The notes: a model not told the origin generated them from the letters alone. DNA of 64,000 nt from JANNBN01 sp031430595 (GCA_031430595.1 JANPBU010000030.1:157910-221909), one strand, 5' to 3'. Counted from the first letter of the stretch, positions 1 through 8,872 are shown. Program-made: numbers and translations.

Positions 1-167
1 GTGCGAGTGGCGCCATTCACACGTCACCAGTGCTGCAGGCGATGGGCGTTCCGCAGAACCTGGCTGAGGGGGCCCTTCGATTAAGCCTTGGCGCGTCAAC
101 CACAGAGGCCGATATCGACCTTGCGCTGAAAATTGTGCCGGAAGCTGTCGCTCGGCTGCGAAACTAG
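1..167 (+). CDS. Cysteine desulfurase (NifS/IscS family), C-terminal fragment
   Basis: Only the last 55 codons are in the window; the gene begins upstream. The first full codon is at position 3 and the frame reads ASGAIHTSPVLQAMGVPQ, then LRLSLGAS, and stops with TAG. This matches the stretch right after the catalytic cysteine of IscS/NifS-type PLP enzymes (SxCxSG...H.L.A.G, then R.SLG). Bases 1-2 (gt) are compatible with a TGT Cys codon, so the catalytic Cys may lie exactly on the window edge. The family moves sulfur from cysteine to acceptor proteins. The stop is only 7 bp before mnmA, so the enzyme probably supplies sulfur for tRNA thiolation. The family call is firm; the choice between IscS and NifS types is not possible from this piece. 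Confidence 0.85.
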   Translation, partial: ASGAIHTSPVLQAMGVPQNLAEGALRLSLGASTTEADIDLALKIVPEAVARLRN

Positions 168-174
168 TGCCGTG

Positions 175-1233
175 ATGTCGTCAGTTGCTCCCCGCGTCTT
201 GGTTGCCCTCTCAGGCGGCGTTGACTCTTCCGTGGCGGCTGCGTTGCTGATCGAGCAGGGGTACCGGGTCGAGGCTGCCACGCTCAAGCTGTGGGGTGGC
301 GACGGTGATTCCGGATGTTGTTCAGTCGCCGATGTTGACGATGCGCGCAGGGTTGCTCAGCAGCTTGGAATTCGCCATCACGTGTTCAACTTTGGGGCCG
401 ATTTCGACACTCACGTTGTTGACCCATACGTAGCAGCCCATGCCGAGGGCATCACCCCAAACCCTTGCGTGGAATGTAACCGTCACGTCAAATTCGATCG
501 CCTATTGGTTCGTGCGCGGCAACTGGGGTTTGACTTAATCGCTACCGGGCACCATGTTCGCCGTGTTGAGGTGGCCCCAGGAAAATGGTCACTATCTCGT
601 GCTGTCGATGCGGCAAAAGATCAGAGTTATGTCGTTCATATGCTCACAGCCGATGTTGTTGCGAGCTGTCTGTTTCCGGTTGGTGAAATGGAAAAGTCTG
701 AGGTTCGTGCTCGGGCTACCGCACTTGGTATGCGTACTGCTGATAAGCCTGACTCGCAAGATGTGTGTTTCATTGCGAAGTCGCAGGGTGGTCGCGTGAC
801 ATTTCTTGGGTCTCGAATCCCACTTCACAAGGCAACGGCTGTCGATACAGATGGTCGCGAACTCGGCACCGTCGATGCCGTTGAACTCATTACCCTCGGG
901 CAGCGAAAGGGTCTTGGGGTCGCGGTTGGCGAGCGTCGCTACGTGGTCGATGTCGATGTTGCGGGCAGACGAGTTGTGGTTGGTGGACCTGACGATTTGT
1001 TGGCGAACGACGTTTCACTTGGTCTTATGACTTGGGTTCATGGGGCGCCGGTCGAAGGGGCATCGGTGTTTGCTCAGTGCAGCGCTCACGGCGAACCCAT
1101 TCCGGCGACGGCGCATCAAGAGGGCACGTTGGTTCGGTTCGTGGAACCAGCTCGACGAGTTGCCCCGGGCCAATCGGTGGTGCTCTTCGATGGTGACCTC
1201 GTTCTTGGCGGCGGGATTGCCCGCCGGGTTTAA
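175..1233 (+). CDS. mnmA: tRNA-specific 2-thiouridylase MnmA
   Basis: MnmA activates U34 of Glu, Gln and Lys tRNAs with ATP and inserts sulfur to give s2U34 in the cytoplasm. The 353-residue product has the N-type PP-loop SGGVDSS (residues 13-19), the NPCVECNRHVKF block with the catalytic Cys near residue 101, a second active-site Cys near 198 in DSQDVCFI, and LGQRKGLGVA in the central domain, followed by the C-terminal beta-barrel. Length is normal. I chose ATG 175 (GTG 172 is also in frame) because the next upstream start, at 133, lies inside the preceding gene and would add non-family residues. It follows the cysteine desulfurase by 7 bp, the usual sulfur donor and acceptor pairing, so both are likely co-transcribed. 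Confidence 0.95.
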   Translation: MSSVAPRVLVALSGGVDSSVAAALLIEQGYRVEAATLKLWGGDGDSGCCSVADVDDARRVAQQLGIRHHVFNFGADFDTHVVDPYVAAHAEGITPNPCVECNRHVKFDRLLVRARQLGFDLIATGHHVRRVEVAPGKWSLSRAVDAAKDQSYVVHMLTADVVASCLFPVGEMEKSEVRARATALGMRTADKPDSQDVCFIAKSQGGRVTFLGSRIPLHKATAVDTDGRELGTVDAVELITLGQRKGLGVAVGERRYVVDVDVAGRRVVVGGPDDLLANDVSLGLMTWVHGAPVEGASVFAQCSAHGEPIPATAHQEGTLVRFVEPARRVAPGQSVVLFDGDLVLGGGIARRV

Positions 1234-1293
1234 TTTTTTCACGGTTGGGGTCTTTACCTAAACCAGGGACGGGATGGTGCCGATGACTGACAC

Positions 1294-1806
1294 GTGACCG
1301 CCCGGTTTTGGTTGACTCATCACGTTGAAGAGCAACACGACCGATGCGCCAAAGTTGGCTCCACCCTGGTGTGTCGACGGTGCCTGTCGAGCTACCCGGC
1401 TGCGCTCACGATGATGGCGCTCTCGTTGGGTGGTATCCATTGGCCAGCGAGCTACGATCCGTTGCTGTTGTGGGGTTTGGCGTCGTTTGCGATTGTTGAC
1501 TTTGTTGCCGAACATCTGGGATGGGTGAAATACAGCCCTCGCCGCCAACAAGTACTTTCAATAATTGGCGGAATTGCCTTTGGGCGAGGTCTCGGCCGCT
1601 ACCTGCGTAGCCCTGGCGACCGCCTCTTCTGGAGTGTTTCAGTGACGTATTCGCTTGTCATGGTGGCAGCCGTCATGCTTGGAAGTCGCCGCGAACGCAT
1701 CACAAAAGCCGGGATTCAACAGCAGGAAAGCGACGACTGGTGGGCAGAAGTTGAAGCAAAAGCTGACGCACATGCATCAGTCGGGAAGGCGACCGCTTTC
1801 GAGTAG
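1294..1806 (+). CDS. DUF2085-like small membrane protein
   Basis: 170 residues from a GTG start. Near the N-terminus is HHVEEQHDRCAKVGSTLVCRRC, resembling the H...R.F.G..LPLCxRC signature of DUF2085 membrane proteins. Two or three hydrophobic segments follow (about residues 38-70 and 87-130), with a YSPRRQQ...GFGRGLGRYL block like the PR...GllaG region of that family. The C-terminal tail is charged and cytoplasmic-looking. Function is unknown; the Cys/His cluster suggests metal binding. The last 30 bp overlap the 3' end of ligA on the other strand. The start is uncertain because several GTG/ATG codons lie nearby. Confidence 0.6.
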   Translation: MTARFWLTHHVEEQHDRCAKVGSTLVCRRCLSSYPAALTMMALSLGGIHWPASYDPLLLWGLASFAIVDFVAEHLGWVKYSPRRQQVLSIIGGIAFGRGLGRYLRSPGDRLFWSVSVTYSLVMVAAVMLGSRRERITKAGIQQQESDDWWAEVEAKADAHASVGKATAFE

Positions 1807-3801
1807 CTCGACGAATGACTTTTCGTTGAGTACGGGCACACCACATGCTTCAGCTTTCGTGACCTTTGATTGCCCAGGTTCGGCGCCGATAACGAGCGCT
1901 GTGGTCTTTTTCGAAACGCTTCCAGGGCTCTTTCCGCCTCGAGAAGTGATGGCCTCTTCGGCCCCGTCGCGGCTGAAACCTTCGAGTGATCCGGTCACGA
2001 CGATGCTCATTCCAATAAGGGTCTGAGCGAGCAATGGTGCGGCCGGCCCAACAAAATTCAGCCCCGAAATCCGTAAGCGTTCAATCAGTAGCTGATGCTC
2101 AGGGTCGCTAAACCAGTCGGCGACACTCTTCGCGATCACACCGCCAATTCCCTCGTGTGAGGCGATTTCTTCTTCGCTGGCAACCATCAGGGTGTCCATA
2201 CTTCCGAATGCCTTAGCGATCACCTGACCTATCGTTGACCCGACGTGGCGAATGTTCAAGCCGAAGAGCAAATTACCAAGTGGACGTACCTTCGATCCTT
2301 CGATCGCGCCCAGCAGGTTCGTGATACTCGTTTCTCCGTAGCGATCTAATGCGCGCAGACTATCGATCTTCGACGCAAGGTCGTAGATGTCGCCGACGTC
2401 GTTGAGTAAACCCTGTTCGATGAAGAGGCCAACAGACTTTTCACCAAGCCCCTCGATATCCATTGCACCCCGAGAACCAAAATGAGCAAGCCGGGCGAAT
2501 GATTGTGCCGGGCAATCAACGTTCTGACAGCGGTGGTCACTTTCGCCTTCGGGGCGAACGAGTGGCACCCTACAAACCGGGCAGTCGGTCGGAAAGATCC
2601 ACTCAGGTGCGTCGGGTGGTCGAAGCGAAAGTACCGGCCCCAACACTTCAGGAATGACGTCTCCGGCTTTACGAACAATGACCGTATCGCCAGGCCGCAC
2701 ATCTTTAAAGCGAACCTGATCTTGGTTATGCAACGTGGCCATACCAACCGTTGAGCCGCCTACAAATACCGGCTCTAAGACGGCGAACGGGGTAGCCCGC
2801 CCCGTGCGACCAATGGACACCTGAATGTCTTTCAGCAGGGTCGTGCGTTCCTCAGGAGGAAGTTTGTAGGCGATGGCCCATCGAGGTGCCTTCGACGTTG
2901 ACCCAAGCTCACTTCGAATCGCGAGGCTGTCGATCTTGATAACGATTCCGTCGATGTCATACGGAAGTGAATGCCGGTGCTCTTGCCAGTGCATGCACCG
3001 TTCAAACACTGTCTCAAGGGTGTCGTATGTGGCGATGTCTGGGTTGACCGGTAGGCCGCAGTGATCGAGAAAACTCAGCGCTTCTGAATGTGACGTGAAC
3101 GCCGGACCACCGTCAACCGCACCGAGTTGGTAGCACCAGAAGCTTAAGTCGCGCCCCGCTGTGACTCGGGAATCTTTTTGTCGAAGGCTTCCGGCTGCAG
3201 AGTTGCGCGGGTTTGCGAAGAGCGGTTCGTTGGCCTCGGCCCGCCGTTCGTTCAGTGCCTCGAATGAACGACGAGGCATGTACACCTCGCCGCGGACTTC
3301 CATAACGTTTGCTGCGTCTTCGCAGATTAACTGCTTCGGAACCGCAGCAATAGTTCGAACGTTCTCGGTGACCTCTTCGCCAATTTTTCCGTCACCACGA
3401 GTTGCGGCCCGAACGAATCGGCCGTGGTCGTAGGTAAGGTTCATAGCAAGTCCATCGATCTTGAGTTCGACGACATAACGCAGCGCGGTGCCAGGTTCAA
3501 GAAGTTTTCGGTTTCGTGCATCCCACCCAACCAGTTCATCCCAACCAAACACATTGTCGAGGCTGAGCATGGGTTGCAGGTGTTCGACTGGCGAGAACAG
3601 AGTGTTGGCCGCGAAAGAAACACGCTGTGTTGGGCTGAGGGTATCGACCAGTTCGGGGTGGTTAGATTCGAGTTGCCTGAGTTCTCGTTGGAGGGCGTCG
3701 TAATCGGTGTCGGAAACCTCGGGCGCGTCGAGTTCGTAGTAGCGCTGATCGTGATGGCCGATCAGGGCTCTCAGTTGGTTCACTCGTTCGCTGGGTGACA
3801 T
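1777..3801 (-). CDS. ligA: NAD+-dependent DNA ligase LigA
   Basis: LigA seals nicks in duplex DNA using NAD+ during replication and repair. The 674-residue product has the Ia domain with YYxLDAPEVSDTDYD, the adenylation motif VELKIDG with the AMP-accepting Lys near residue 114, the OB fold (IGRTGRATPFAVLEP), a four-Cys zinc finger (CPVC...CQNVDCPAQ), helix-hairpin-helix repeats and a C-terminal BRCT domain (GMSIVVTGSLEGFSR...GGKSPGSVSKKT). Length is standard. ATG 3801 (MSPSERVNQL) is preferred over an upstream ATG at 3843, which would add 14 residues absent from the family. It is divergent from the membrane protein gene starting at 3906, so the shared promoter lies in about 3802-3905. Confidence 0.97.
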   Translation of the reverse strand: MSPSERVNQLRALIGHHDQRYYELDAPEVSDTDYDALQRELRQLESNHPELVDTLSPTQRVSFAANTLFSPVEHLQPMLSLDNVFGWDELVGWDARNRKLLEPGTALRYVVELKIDGLAMNLTYDHGRFVRAATRGDGKIGEEVTENVRTIAAVPKQLICEDAANVMEVRGEVYMPRRSFEALNERRAEANEPLFANPRNSAAGSLRQKDSRVTAGRDLSFWCYQLGAVDGGPAFTSHSEALSFLDHCGLPVNPDIATYDTLETVFERCMHWQEHRHSLPYDIDGIVIKIDSLAIRSELGSTSKAPRWAIAYKLPPEERTTLLKDIQVSIGRTGRATPFAVLEPVFVGGSTVGMATLHNQDQVRFKDVRPGDTVIVRKAGDVIPEVLGPVLSLRPPDAPEWIFPTDCPVCRVPLVRPEGESDHRCQNVDCPAQSFARLAHFGSRGAMDIEGLGEKSVGLFIEQGLLNDVGDIYDLASKIDSLRALDRYGETSITNLLGAIEGSKVRPLGNLLFGLNIRHVGSTIGQVIAKAFGSMDTLMVASEEEIASHEGIGGVIAKSVADWFSDPEHQLLIERLRISGLNFVGPAAPLLAQTLIGMSIVVTGSLEGFSRDGAEEAITSRGGKSPGSVSKKTTALVIGAEPGQSKVTKAEACGVPVLNEKSFVELLESGRLPD

Positions 3802-3905
3802 TGCTTCGGACCATAACTCAGCCGCGGGCCCCCGTTCACGCATCGGTGCAGATTCAGTCGGGATTCAGTCGAGATTCGGTGCTTTCGGCTTCTAAGGTTC
3901 TGGGT

Positions 3906-4805
3906 GTGCCAGCCCATGCAACGACTGTTCGACCCTTTGATTTGGCCCGTCCGTGGCTGGTGCGTGCAATCTGGGTGATCTTGCCCTTGACCGTCGGAAT
4001 CATTGGCGACCAGGCGCTACGTGGTGAGACCACGCTGCTGAAAGCATCGATCTTGGGTTTGGGCATGCTCGGATGGGGTGCCGGGTTGTTGGCCCTACTT
4101 GTTCCGCATCCGCTCGGTTTGACGGTGCTCAGGCTTCTCGCCCCTGCTCTCGTTGTCGCCGGAATTGCCATGCCCCTTTCCGAAGAAATCGCCCCATGGC
4201 AAAAGGCCGTTGTACTCGTTTCGTTGGTCCTTGCCTGTTTGGCGATTGTTTCGGCTGAGACTGCGACTTGGTGTGTCGACGGCCCGGCGTATCCAAACGA
4301 AAGTCGACATGCGTTGAGTGTGCCCCCTAAATATTTCGTATTGATGGTTACGGTCTGTGTGCTTACGACATGTTCGGTGATTGCGGCGATAGTCTTGGTG
4401 GCTTCGAAGCAGTGGATTGTTGGTGCTGTGGTTGCGGCTGTTGCGGCAATTCTCGGATGGCTTGGGCCCCGGTCGGTGCATCAGTTGAGTCGGCGGTTCG
4501 TGGTGTTTGTTCCGGCAGGTTTCGTAGTACACGATCCGATTGCGCTTCTTGACCCGGTGCTGTTTCGGCGTTCGATCGTTGAGCGGATTGGCCCGGCGTC
4601 GATGGATACCGATTCACTTGATCTCACGATGGGTTCAGTCGGTACCCCGCTTGAGGTGCTGTTGGAAGAGAAGGTCGAGTTGGCCAAACTCAGCGACGAT
4701 CGCAAAACTGCCGACGTAGGTCAAACGGCCCGTTTCCTCGTGTCGCCGATGAGGCCGGGTGCGGTGTTGCGTGAAGCCGCCGCCCGAAACTACCCAGTCG
4801 GCTGA
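3906..4805 (+). CDS. Unknown multi-pass membrane protein
   Basis: 299 residues from GTG 3906 (VPAHATTVRPFDLARPW); a longer frame reaches back to 3795 but would overlap the ligA start. I do not recognise the family. There are about six hydrophobic segments between residues 20 and 200, in three pairs, followed by a roughly 100-residue soluble C-terminal part that begins RRFVVFVPAGFVVHDPIALLDPVLFRR and is rich in charged residues. The end (FLVSPMRPGAVLREAA) looks like an ordered domain. The gene may be specific to this lineage. It is transcribed away from ligA and is followed by an AT-richer intergenic stretch. Confidence 0.7.
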   Translation: MPAHATTVRPFDLARPWLVRAIWVILPLTVGIIGDQALRGETTLLKASILGLGMLGWGAGLLALLVPHPLGLTVLRLLAPALVVAGIAMPLSEEIAPWQKAVVLVSLVLACLAIVSAETATWCVDGPAYPNESRHALSVPPKYFVLMVTVCVLTTCSVIAAIVLVASKQWIVGAVVAAVAAILGWLGPRSVHQLSRRFVVFVPAGFVVHDPIALLDPVLFRRSIVERIGPASMDTDSLDLTMGSVGTPLEVLLEEKVELAKLSDDRKTADVGQTARFLVSPMRPGAVLREAAARNYPVG

Positions 4806-5084
4806 AATCCGGTCGATTAGGTGAGCCCTGAAATGTTTTACTTTCTTGGCGAAAGTGGTTTGACTCTGTTTTTTGTGGGTAATCGATCTGTGAAGCGCAC
4901 TCGTCGGGACGTGCGAAACAGTTCTCGACAACCAAGGAGAAAGACCATGAGGATAGGCATCCATTGGGCGGTGCAGTTTTCATAAATCTCGACTTGGCGG
5001 AGAAGTCATTTGCTTTTTGTTGAGTGTTCGTAGGCGAAATTCAAACTCTCTAAGCTGGAAGGAGGTTGGCATGAATTTCTAATA

Positions 5085-5804
5085 GTGACTCAACTGAATC
5101 GGATGGCAATGGTGCTGGCGCTGTTTACCGCACTCGTGTGGGTTGGATTACCGAGTCCACCAGCATTGGCCTACTCTTTGGCTGGCTGAGGCTCAACCCC
5201 GGAGTTCCCATTGACTCTCTTGACGGAGACGGAGTATTTTCACAGAAGGAATTTATAAAGCGCTACGGCTTTGGCATCAGTACGCTCCCGGATAGACGGT
5301 CATTTTCTAAAGATCCAAATGATGCGATCCGAGAAGGTCTTGACAGCAGTGAAAAGGAACAGTATCTGCAGGCACTTAGTTGGAGCAAAGCCAGGTGAGA
5401 GGGCATCACCGGCTTCATGCCGCGGCCAACTGACTGCAGTTACGCAGAACACCAAAATCGCTGCCCTCCAGGAAAGGCTTGACAACCAGCTCGCCAAGTT
5501 AGCGCAGACGAAAGCTGTTCTAGATCTCTATGCCAGGTGGTCAAATTGCTTCCGGGTTGAGACAGGGCTGACTTTTGGGAACCCTGAGAGTGTCATTAAG
5601 TTCGTTTCTGATGCTTCCAATGATCCGGCAACGGTGCAAAGTGAACTGGCGATCGAGGAAGTTCGGTTAGCAAGAGCCTCATTTGGATGCCAAGACTCAA
5701 CGCTAAAGCCACTGTCCGACCTTCGCCAAAGCACGATTGATAAGTTCCTATCGAGCAATGAGGGGTCAATCGAACACTTGACTTTGCCAGGCTCCTCAAA
5801 ATGA
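5085..5804 (+). pseudogene. Secreted protein gene broken by two compensating frameshifts
   Basis: Three pieces in alternating frames form one plausible protein. Piece 1 (5085-5189) starts at GTG and is a signal peptide: TQLNR n-region, a MAMVLALFTALVWVGL core and PSPPALA before the cleavage site, ending at TGA 5187-5189. Piece 2, in the -1 frame (about 5175-5398), reads RLNPGVPIDSLDGDGVFS onward and contains an EF-hand-like loop (SLDGDGVFSQKE). Piece 3, back in the first frame (about 5380-5804), reads GAKPGERASPASC and then a helical, Gln/Lys-rich C-terminus with three Cys. A GGAGG lies at about 5061-5065, upstream of a three-codon ORF at 5071. The two shifts cancel out. Family unknown. This may be true decay or sequencing error. 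Confidence 0.55.
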
Positions 5805-6022
5805 CTAATAGTTCAGTTACACGGATAGATGCAGAGCAATTGTCAGGTCCAACAACACGAAAAGCGCACTAGGGAGCTCGTATTGACTTCGCTACCGTTG
5901 CCAATTCTTCGCTCATTTGATTGTTCAAGCAACCACCGATGGTGCGCAAGAGAAAGAATACGCAACCAAAGTTGCGCGCTCGAAAAAAAATAACCCTGTC
6001 GGAAGGGGCCTTCACTTCACCG
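5805..6022. other. Intergenic spacer with a small hairpin and an A8 run
   Basis: No convincing gene is present. A perfect 6-bp hairpin with a CAAA loop lies at 5961-5976 (CGCAAC/GTTGCG), followed on the plus strand by an A8 run at 5983-5990. On the minus strand, downstream of the anti-sigma gene, the same run reads as T8 and follows a weak GAAG/CTTC hairpin at about 6001-6014. That could be a poor minus-strand terminator. Confidence 0.35.
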
Positions 6023-6781
6023 TTAGGCGAGGCTTGCTACCGCCACCGGGGTTGAGCTTGGGGCGAGCGAACCCGAGGCTGGTTCGACCGAAATGGCGAT
6101 TGCATCAACATCGTTGCGAACGGTGAAGGTCGAGACCCCGGGTTGTGAGCCGAGTAGGCCCGACGAGATAGCAACACCATCTTTGATCAACCACAGTTGA
6201 TAGGTCTGAGTGTCGGGTAGAGCAGTCAAGGTCGATGGTCGAATGAAGCCTTGCCCGGTCGAAGAGATCACTGCATCGGCCAACGAGACACCGGCCGCGT
6301 CGAGCAAGGGCAAGGTTCGCGAGCCAACTTGGCCCTGAGTCTGTTTCGCAATGGCTGCGAGGGTGGGTGCGGTTGACCCTCCGGCAAACGACAGGGTCGC
6401 TGGAATCGCAATCGCAGCAGCTGCGGCAGCCGAGGCAACCGCGATTCGCCACCTTGGTGCCCGCTCGGCCCGGCGTTGGCGTGCCGTATCGAGACTGATG
6501 ACCGGTGCACTCGCTACGGCCGACTCAGATTCATCTGCGAACGTAGGAACATTACGACGAATCTCAGATTGGATGCGACCCCAGATTTCGCCGGATGGTT
6601 CTTCAAGTTCGGTCATTCCGTACATTGCCGATGCATCTAACAGCTGGGCGAGTTCTTCGGCGCATTCGGCGCATCCCTGGATATGGGCTTCGATGGCTCG
6701 CGAATCATCGTCATCAATGGCATGAACGGCGTAGGCCCCGAGTAATTCCTGTACTTCGCTGTGGTTGAGGAAAGCGGTCAT
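6023..6781 (-). CDS. rskA: Anti-sigma-K factor RskA-like membrane protein
   Basis: 252 residues. The N-terminal 80 form a zinc-type anti-sigma domain with IEAHIQGCAECAEEL (H-x3-C-x2-C). Next are a single membrane span (about residues 112-133, an Ala/Ile-rich stretch before LSFAGG) and a C-terminal extracytoplasmic domain of RskA type (...TQTYQLWLIKDGVAISSGLLG...). RskA proteins hold the sigma factor at the membrane and release it after regulated proteolysis. Its start codon overlaps the stop of the sigma factor gene by 4 bp (6778-6781), which gives coupled translation and matched stoichiometry. The assignment to the SigK partner rests on the C-terminal domain and on the fasciclin gene next door. 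Confidence 0.88.
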   Translation of the reverse strand: MTAFLNHSEVQELLGAYAVHAIDDDDSRAIEAHIQGCAECAEELAQLLDASAMYGMTELEEPSGEIWGRIQSEIRRNVPTFADESESAVASAPVISLDTARQRRAERAPRWRIAVASAAAAAAIAIPATLSFAGGSTAPTLAAIAKQTQGQVGSRTLPLLDAAGVSLADAVISSTGQGFIRPSTLTALPDTQTYQLWLIKDGVAISSGLLGSQPGVSTFTVRNDVDAIAISVEPASGSLAPSSTPVAVASLA

Positions 6782-7413
6782 GATGCGGGCCTGTCTGGCG
6801 AAGCGGACGAAGGGACTGTGGGTTCTGGGTCGGACAAGAGGGTGTGCAGCCGTCGAAGCGCGGAACGAATTCGTGCCTTAACGGTGCCTTCGGGAATACC
6901 CAGCACGAGTGCCACCTGGCGGTAAGTGTTTCCACCGAAGTATGCGGTTTCCAGGGCGATTCGTTCATCGATGGGAAGTTGTTTGACGGCCTCACGAATC
7001 AGTTCGGTCTCGGTGAGAGCCATCAACTCGGCGTCGATCGCAGCCTGCTCTGGGGCTGTGCTGATCATCAGTTTCGCTTCCCGCGCGCTTCGGGCGTTAC
7101 GTGACCGTATGAGATCAACGCACTTCCCGTGGGTTTGGGTGAGTAACAACGTTCGCAGTTTCCCTCGGTGAGCATCGAACTTGTCGGCATGATTCCAGAG
7201 GTGCACGAATACGTCTTGGGTGACGTCTTCTGCGAGTTGGCCGTCACCAAGAATTCGTCGAGCAAGCCCCGTAACAACTGCCCCGTAACGGGCATACAGC
7301 TCAGCAAGAGCCGCTTCATTTTGAAGGGCTACTTCGTCGACGAGTTCGGCATCTTCAGATGCGGAGAGATGTTGTCGGTCCATATGCCCTTCGTTCGTCA
7401 CCGTGTCAGCCAT
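6778..7413 (-). CDS. sigK: ECF RNA polymerase sigma factor, SigK-like
   Basis: 211 residues with region 2 (ALAELYARYGAVVTGLARRILGDGQLAEDVTQDVFVHLW) and region 4 (LPIDERIALETAYFGGNTYRQVALVLGIPEGTVKARIRSALRRL), the layout of ECF sigma factors. It directs transcription of a small regulon when released from its anti-sigma partner, whose gene overlaps its 3' end. ATG 7413 gives MADTVTNEGHMDRQ; the ATG at residue 11 (7383) is an alternative start. In mycobacteria SigK/RskA control fasciclin-domain antigens (MPT70/MPT83), and here a fasciclin gene lies directly upstream, which supports the SigK assignment. The sub-family call is inference from this context. Confidence 0.88.
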   Translation of the reverse strand: MADTVTNEGHMDRQHLSASEDAELVDEVALQNEAALAELYARYGAVVTGLARRILGDGQLAEDVTQDVFVHLWNHADKFDAHRGKLRTLLLTQTHGKCVDLIRSRNARSAREAKLMISTAPEQAAIDAELMALTETELIREAVKQLPIDERIALETAYFGGNTYRQVALVLGIPEGTVKARIRSALRRLHTLLSDPEPTVPSSASPDRPAS

Positions 7414-7475
7414 GGATGCCGGGATTTGCTGAAATGTTACAAATCAACAGTTGACCCTGACCCTAGACGCGCCAA

Positions 7476-7506
7476 TGCGGGTGGCGCCCTCGAGGCACCA
7501 CCCGCA
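7476..7506 (-). terminator. Hairpin between the fasciclin gene and sigK
   Basis: A perfect 9-bp inverted repeat, TGCGGGTGG (7476-7484) and CCACCCGCA (7498-7506), with a 13-nt spacer. It lies 89-119 bp downstream of the fasciclin stop and about 60 bp before the sigK start, both on the minus strand, so it probably ends or attenuates fasciclin transcription. No T-run follows on the minus strand, which is common in this phylum but lowers certainty. Confidence 0.45.
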
Positions 7507-7594
7507 TCAGCTTGTTTTCCTCACCACCTTGTTTCCCGTGTTACCGGGCGAATCCCCCCGGATCCCTATTGGTGTTGAGAAGTGTGAACTTCGA

Positions 7595-8770
7595 TCAGGG
7601 CATCAAGACCGAATCGATTAGGTGAACGGTTCCGTTAGCAACCTGTACGTCGGCCAAGATGGTCATAGCCTGTCCGTTGATCATCAATGTTGCGCCGTTG
7701 CCAGCTTTGATGGTGACCTTCTTGCCATTAACGGTGTCGAATGAGCCACCCTTGATGAGGTCTGCGCTCGAAAGCTTCTTCCCCGCAATGACGTGGTAGG
7801 TCAAGATGCCTGTCAACGTTGCCTTGTTCTCTGGCTTGACCAACGTGTCGACGGTACCGGCCGGAAGCTTGTCAAACGCCGAGTTGATTGGCGCAAAGAT
7901 GGTGAAAGGGCCGGGGCCGTTCAAGGTGTCGACCAAGCCAGCGGCCTTCACAGCAGCGACAAGCGTCGTGAGTGCGGGGTTGTTCGAAGCAGCGGTTGCG
8001 GCCGGATCTTGGGCCATTCCCTTGAGGCTCCCCTTGCCGGTTGCCGGAACTCCGACCTTGGCAGCGTCGGCTTCTGAAGCTTCGGCAACCTTGTTAGGTG
8101 CGTCAGTGGTGGGAGCCTTTGGTGCGTCAGTCGTCGGAGCGGCTGGTGCTGGCTTCGCTGGCATCAACACGCTGTCGATGATGAAGACGGTTCCGTTAGC
8201 AACCTGTACGTCGGCCAAAACAACCTTGGTTGTGCCGTTGATGATGATGCTTTTGCCCGAAACCTTAACGCTGAGCTTTTCGCCGTTCACGGTAGGCAGC
8301 GACTTCATTTTGGCGAGGTCGAGGCTCGAAAGTTTCTTGCCCGGAACCACGTGGTACGTAAGGATCGAAGTCAGTGTTGCCTTGTTCTCTGGCTTGACCA
8401 GGGTGTCGACGGTACCGGCTGGAAGCTTGGCGAAGGCCGAGTTTGCTGGGGCGAAGATGGTGAAGGGGCCAGGGCCGTTCAGGGTGTCAACGAGGCCGGC
8501 TGCTTTGACCGCGGCGACCAGCGTGCTGAGTTGCGGGTTATTTGATGCTGCGGTTGCGGCCGGGTCTTGGGCCATTCCCTTGAGGCTTCCCTTGCCGGTT
8601 GCCGGAACGCCTGCTTTTTTAGCGTCGGCTTCTGAGGCTACGGGGGTCTTCTTTTTGGTGGCTGCGTTTGCGAAGCCTGGGGTTGCTGCTGCGCCGAAGA
8701 GGGCTGCGACGACAATTCCTGCTGCCACTGTTCGTAGGCGTGCAGATGATGCTGCGTTGGTGGTTGACAT
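7595..8770 (-). CDS. Secreted protein with two fasciclin (FAS1) domains
   Basis: 391 residues. A signal peptide (about residues 1-36, hydrophobic core VAAGIVVAALFGAAATPG, then FANAA) leads to two FAS1 domains. Each has the H1-like block FTIFAPxNSAF and the H2-like block LTYHV(V/I)xGKKLSS, and each is preceded by the same segment VPATGKGSLKGMAQDPAATA. The halves are joined by an A/P/T-rich linker (PAPAAPTTDAPKAPTTDAP). FAS1 proteins are surface or secreted adhesion-type proteins like MPT70/MPT83. ATG 8770 is chosen because AAGAAAG lies 6-12 nt upstream and it opens the signal peptide; the frame extends to 8869 without family residues. The position beside sigK-rskA suggests SigK control. Confidence 0.9.
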   Translation of the reverse strand: MSTTNAASSARLRTVAAGIVVAALFGAAATPGFANAATKKKTPVASEADAKKAGVPATGKGSLKGMAQDPAATAASNNPQLSTLVAAVKAAGLVDTLNGPGPFTIFAPANSAFAKLPAGTVDTLVKPENKATLTSILTYHVVPGKKLSSLDLAKMKSLPTVNGEKLSVKVSGKSIIINGTTKVVLADVQVANGTVFIIDSVLMPAKPAPAAPTTDAPKAPTTDAPNKVAEASEADAAKVGVPATGKGSLKGMAQDPAATAASNNPALTTLVAAVKAAGLVDTLNGPGPFTIFAPINSAFDKLPAGTVDTLVKPENKATLTGILTYHVIAGKKLSSADLIKGGSFDTVNGKKVTIKAGNGATLMINGQAMTILADVQVANGTVHLIDSVLMP

Positions 8771-8872
8771 GAGTAAGTCTTTCTTGGTGGGCAGTGCGTT
8801 ACTGCGAAGTGTCAGTTGTTCGGTGTCGATGAAAGGTTGGACGTTGAGTTCTTGAAAAAATGTTCGCAATCC

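Noticed and set aside
7806..8855. A 349-codon plus-strand frame opposite the fasciclin gene
   Set aside because: It is a shadow of the repeated fasciclin coding sequence (high-GC third positions leave long open antisense frames) and shows only low-complexity text.
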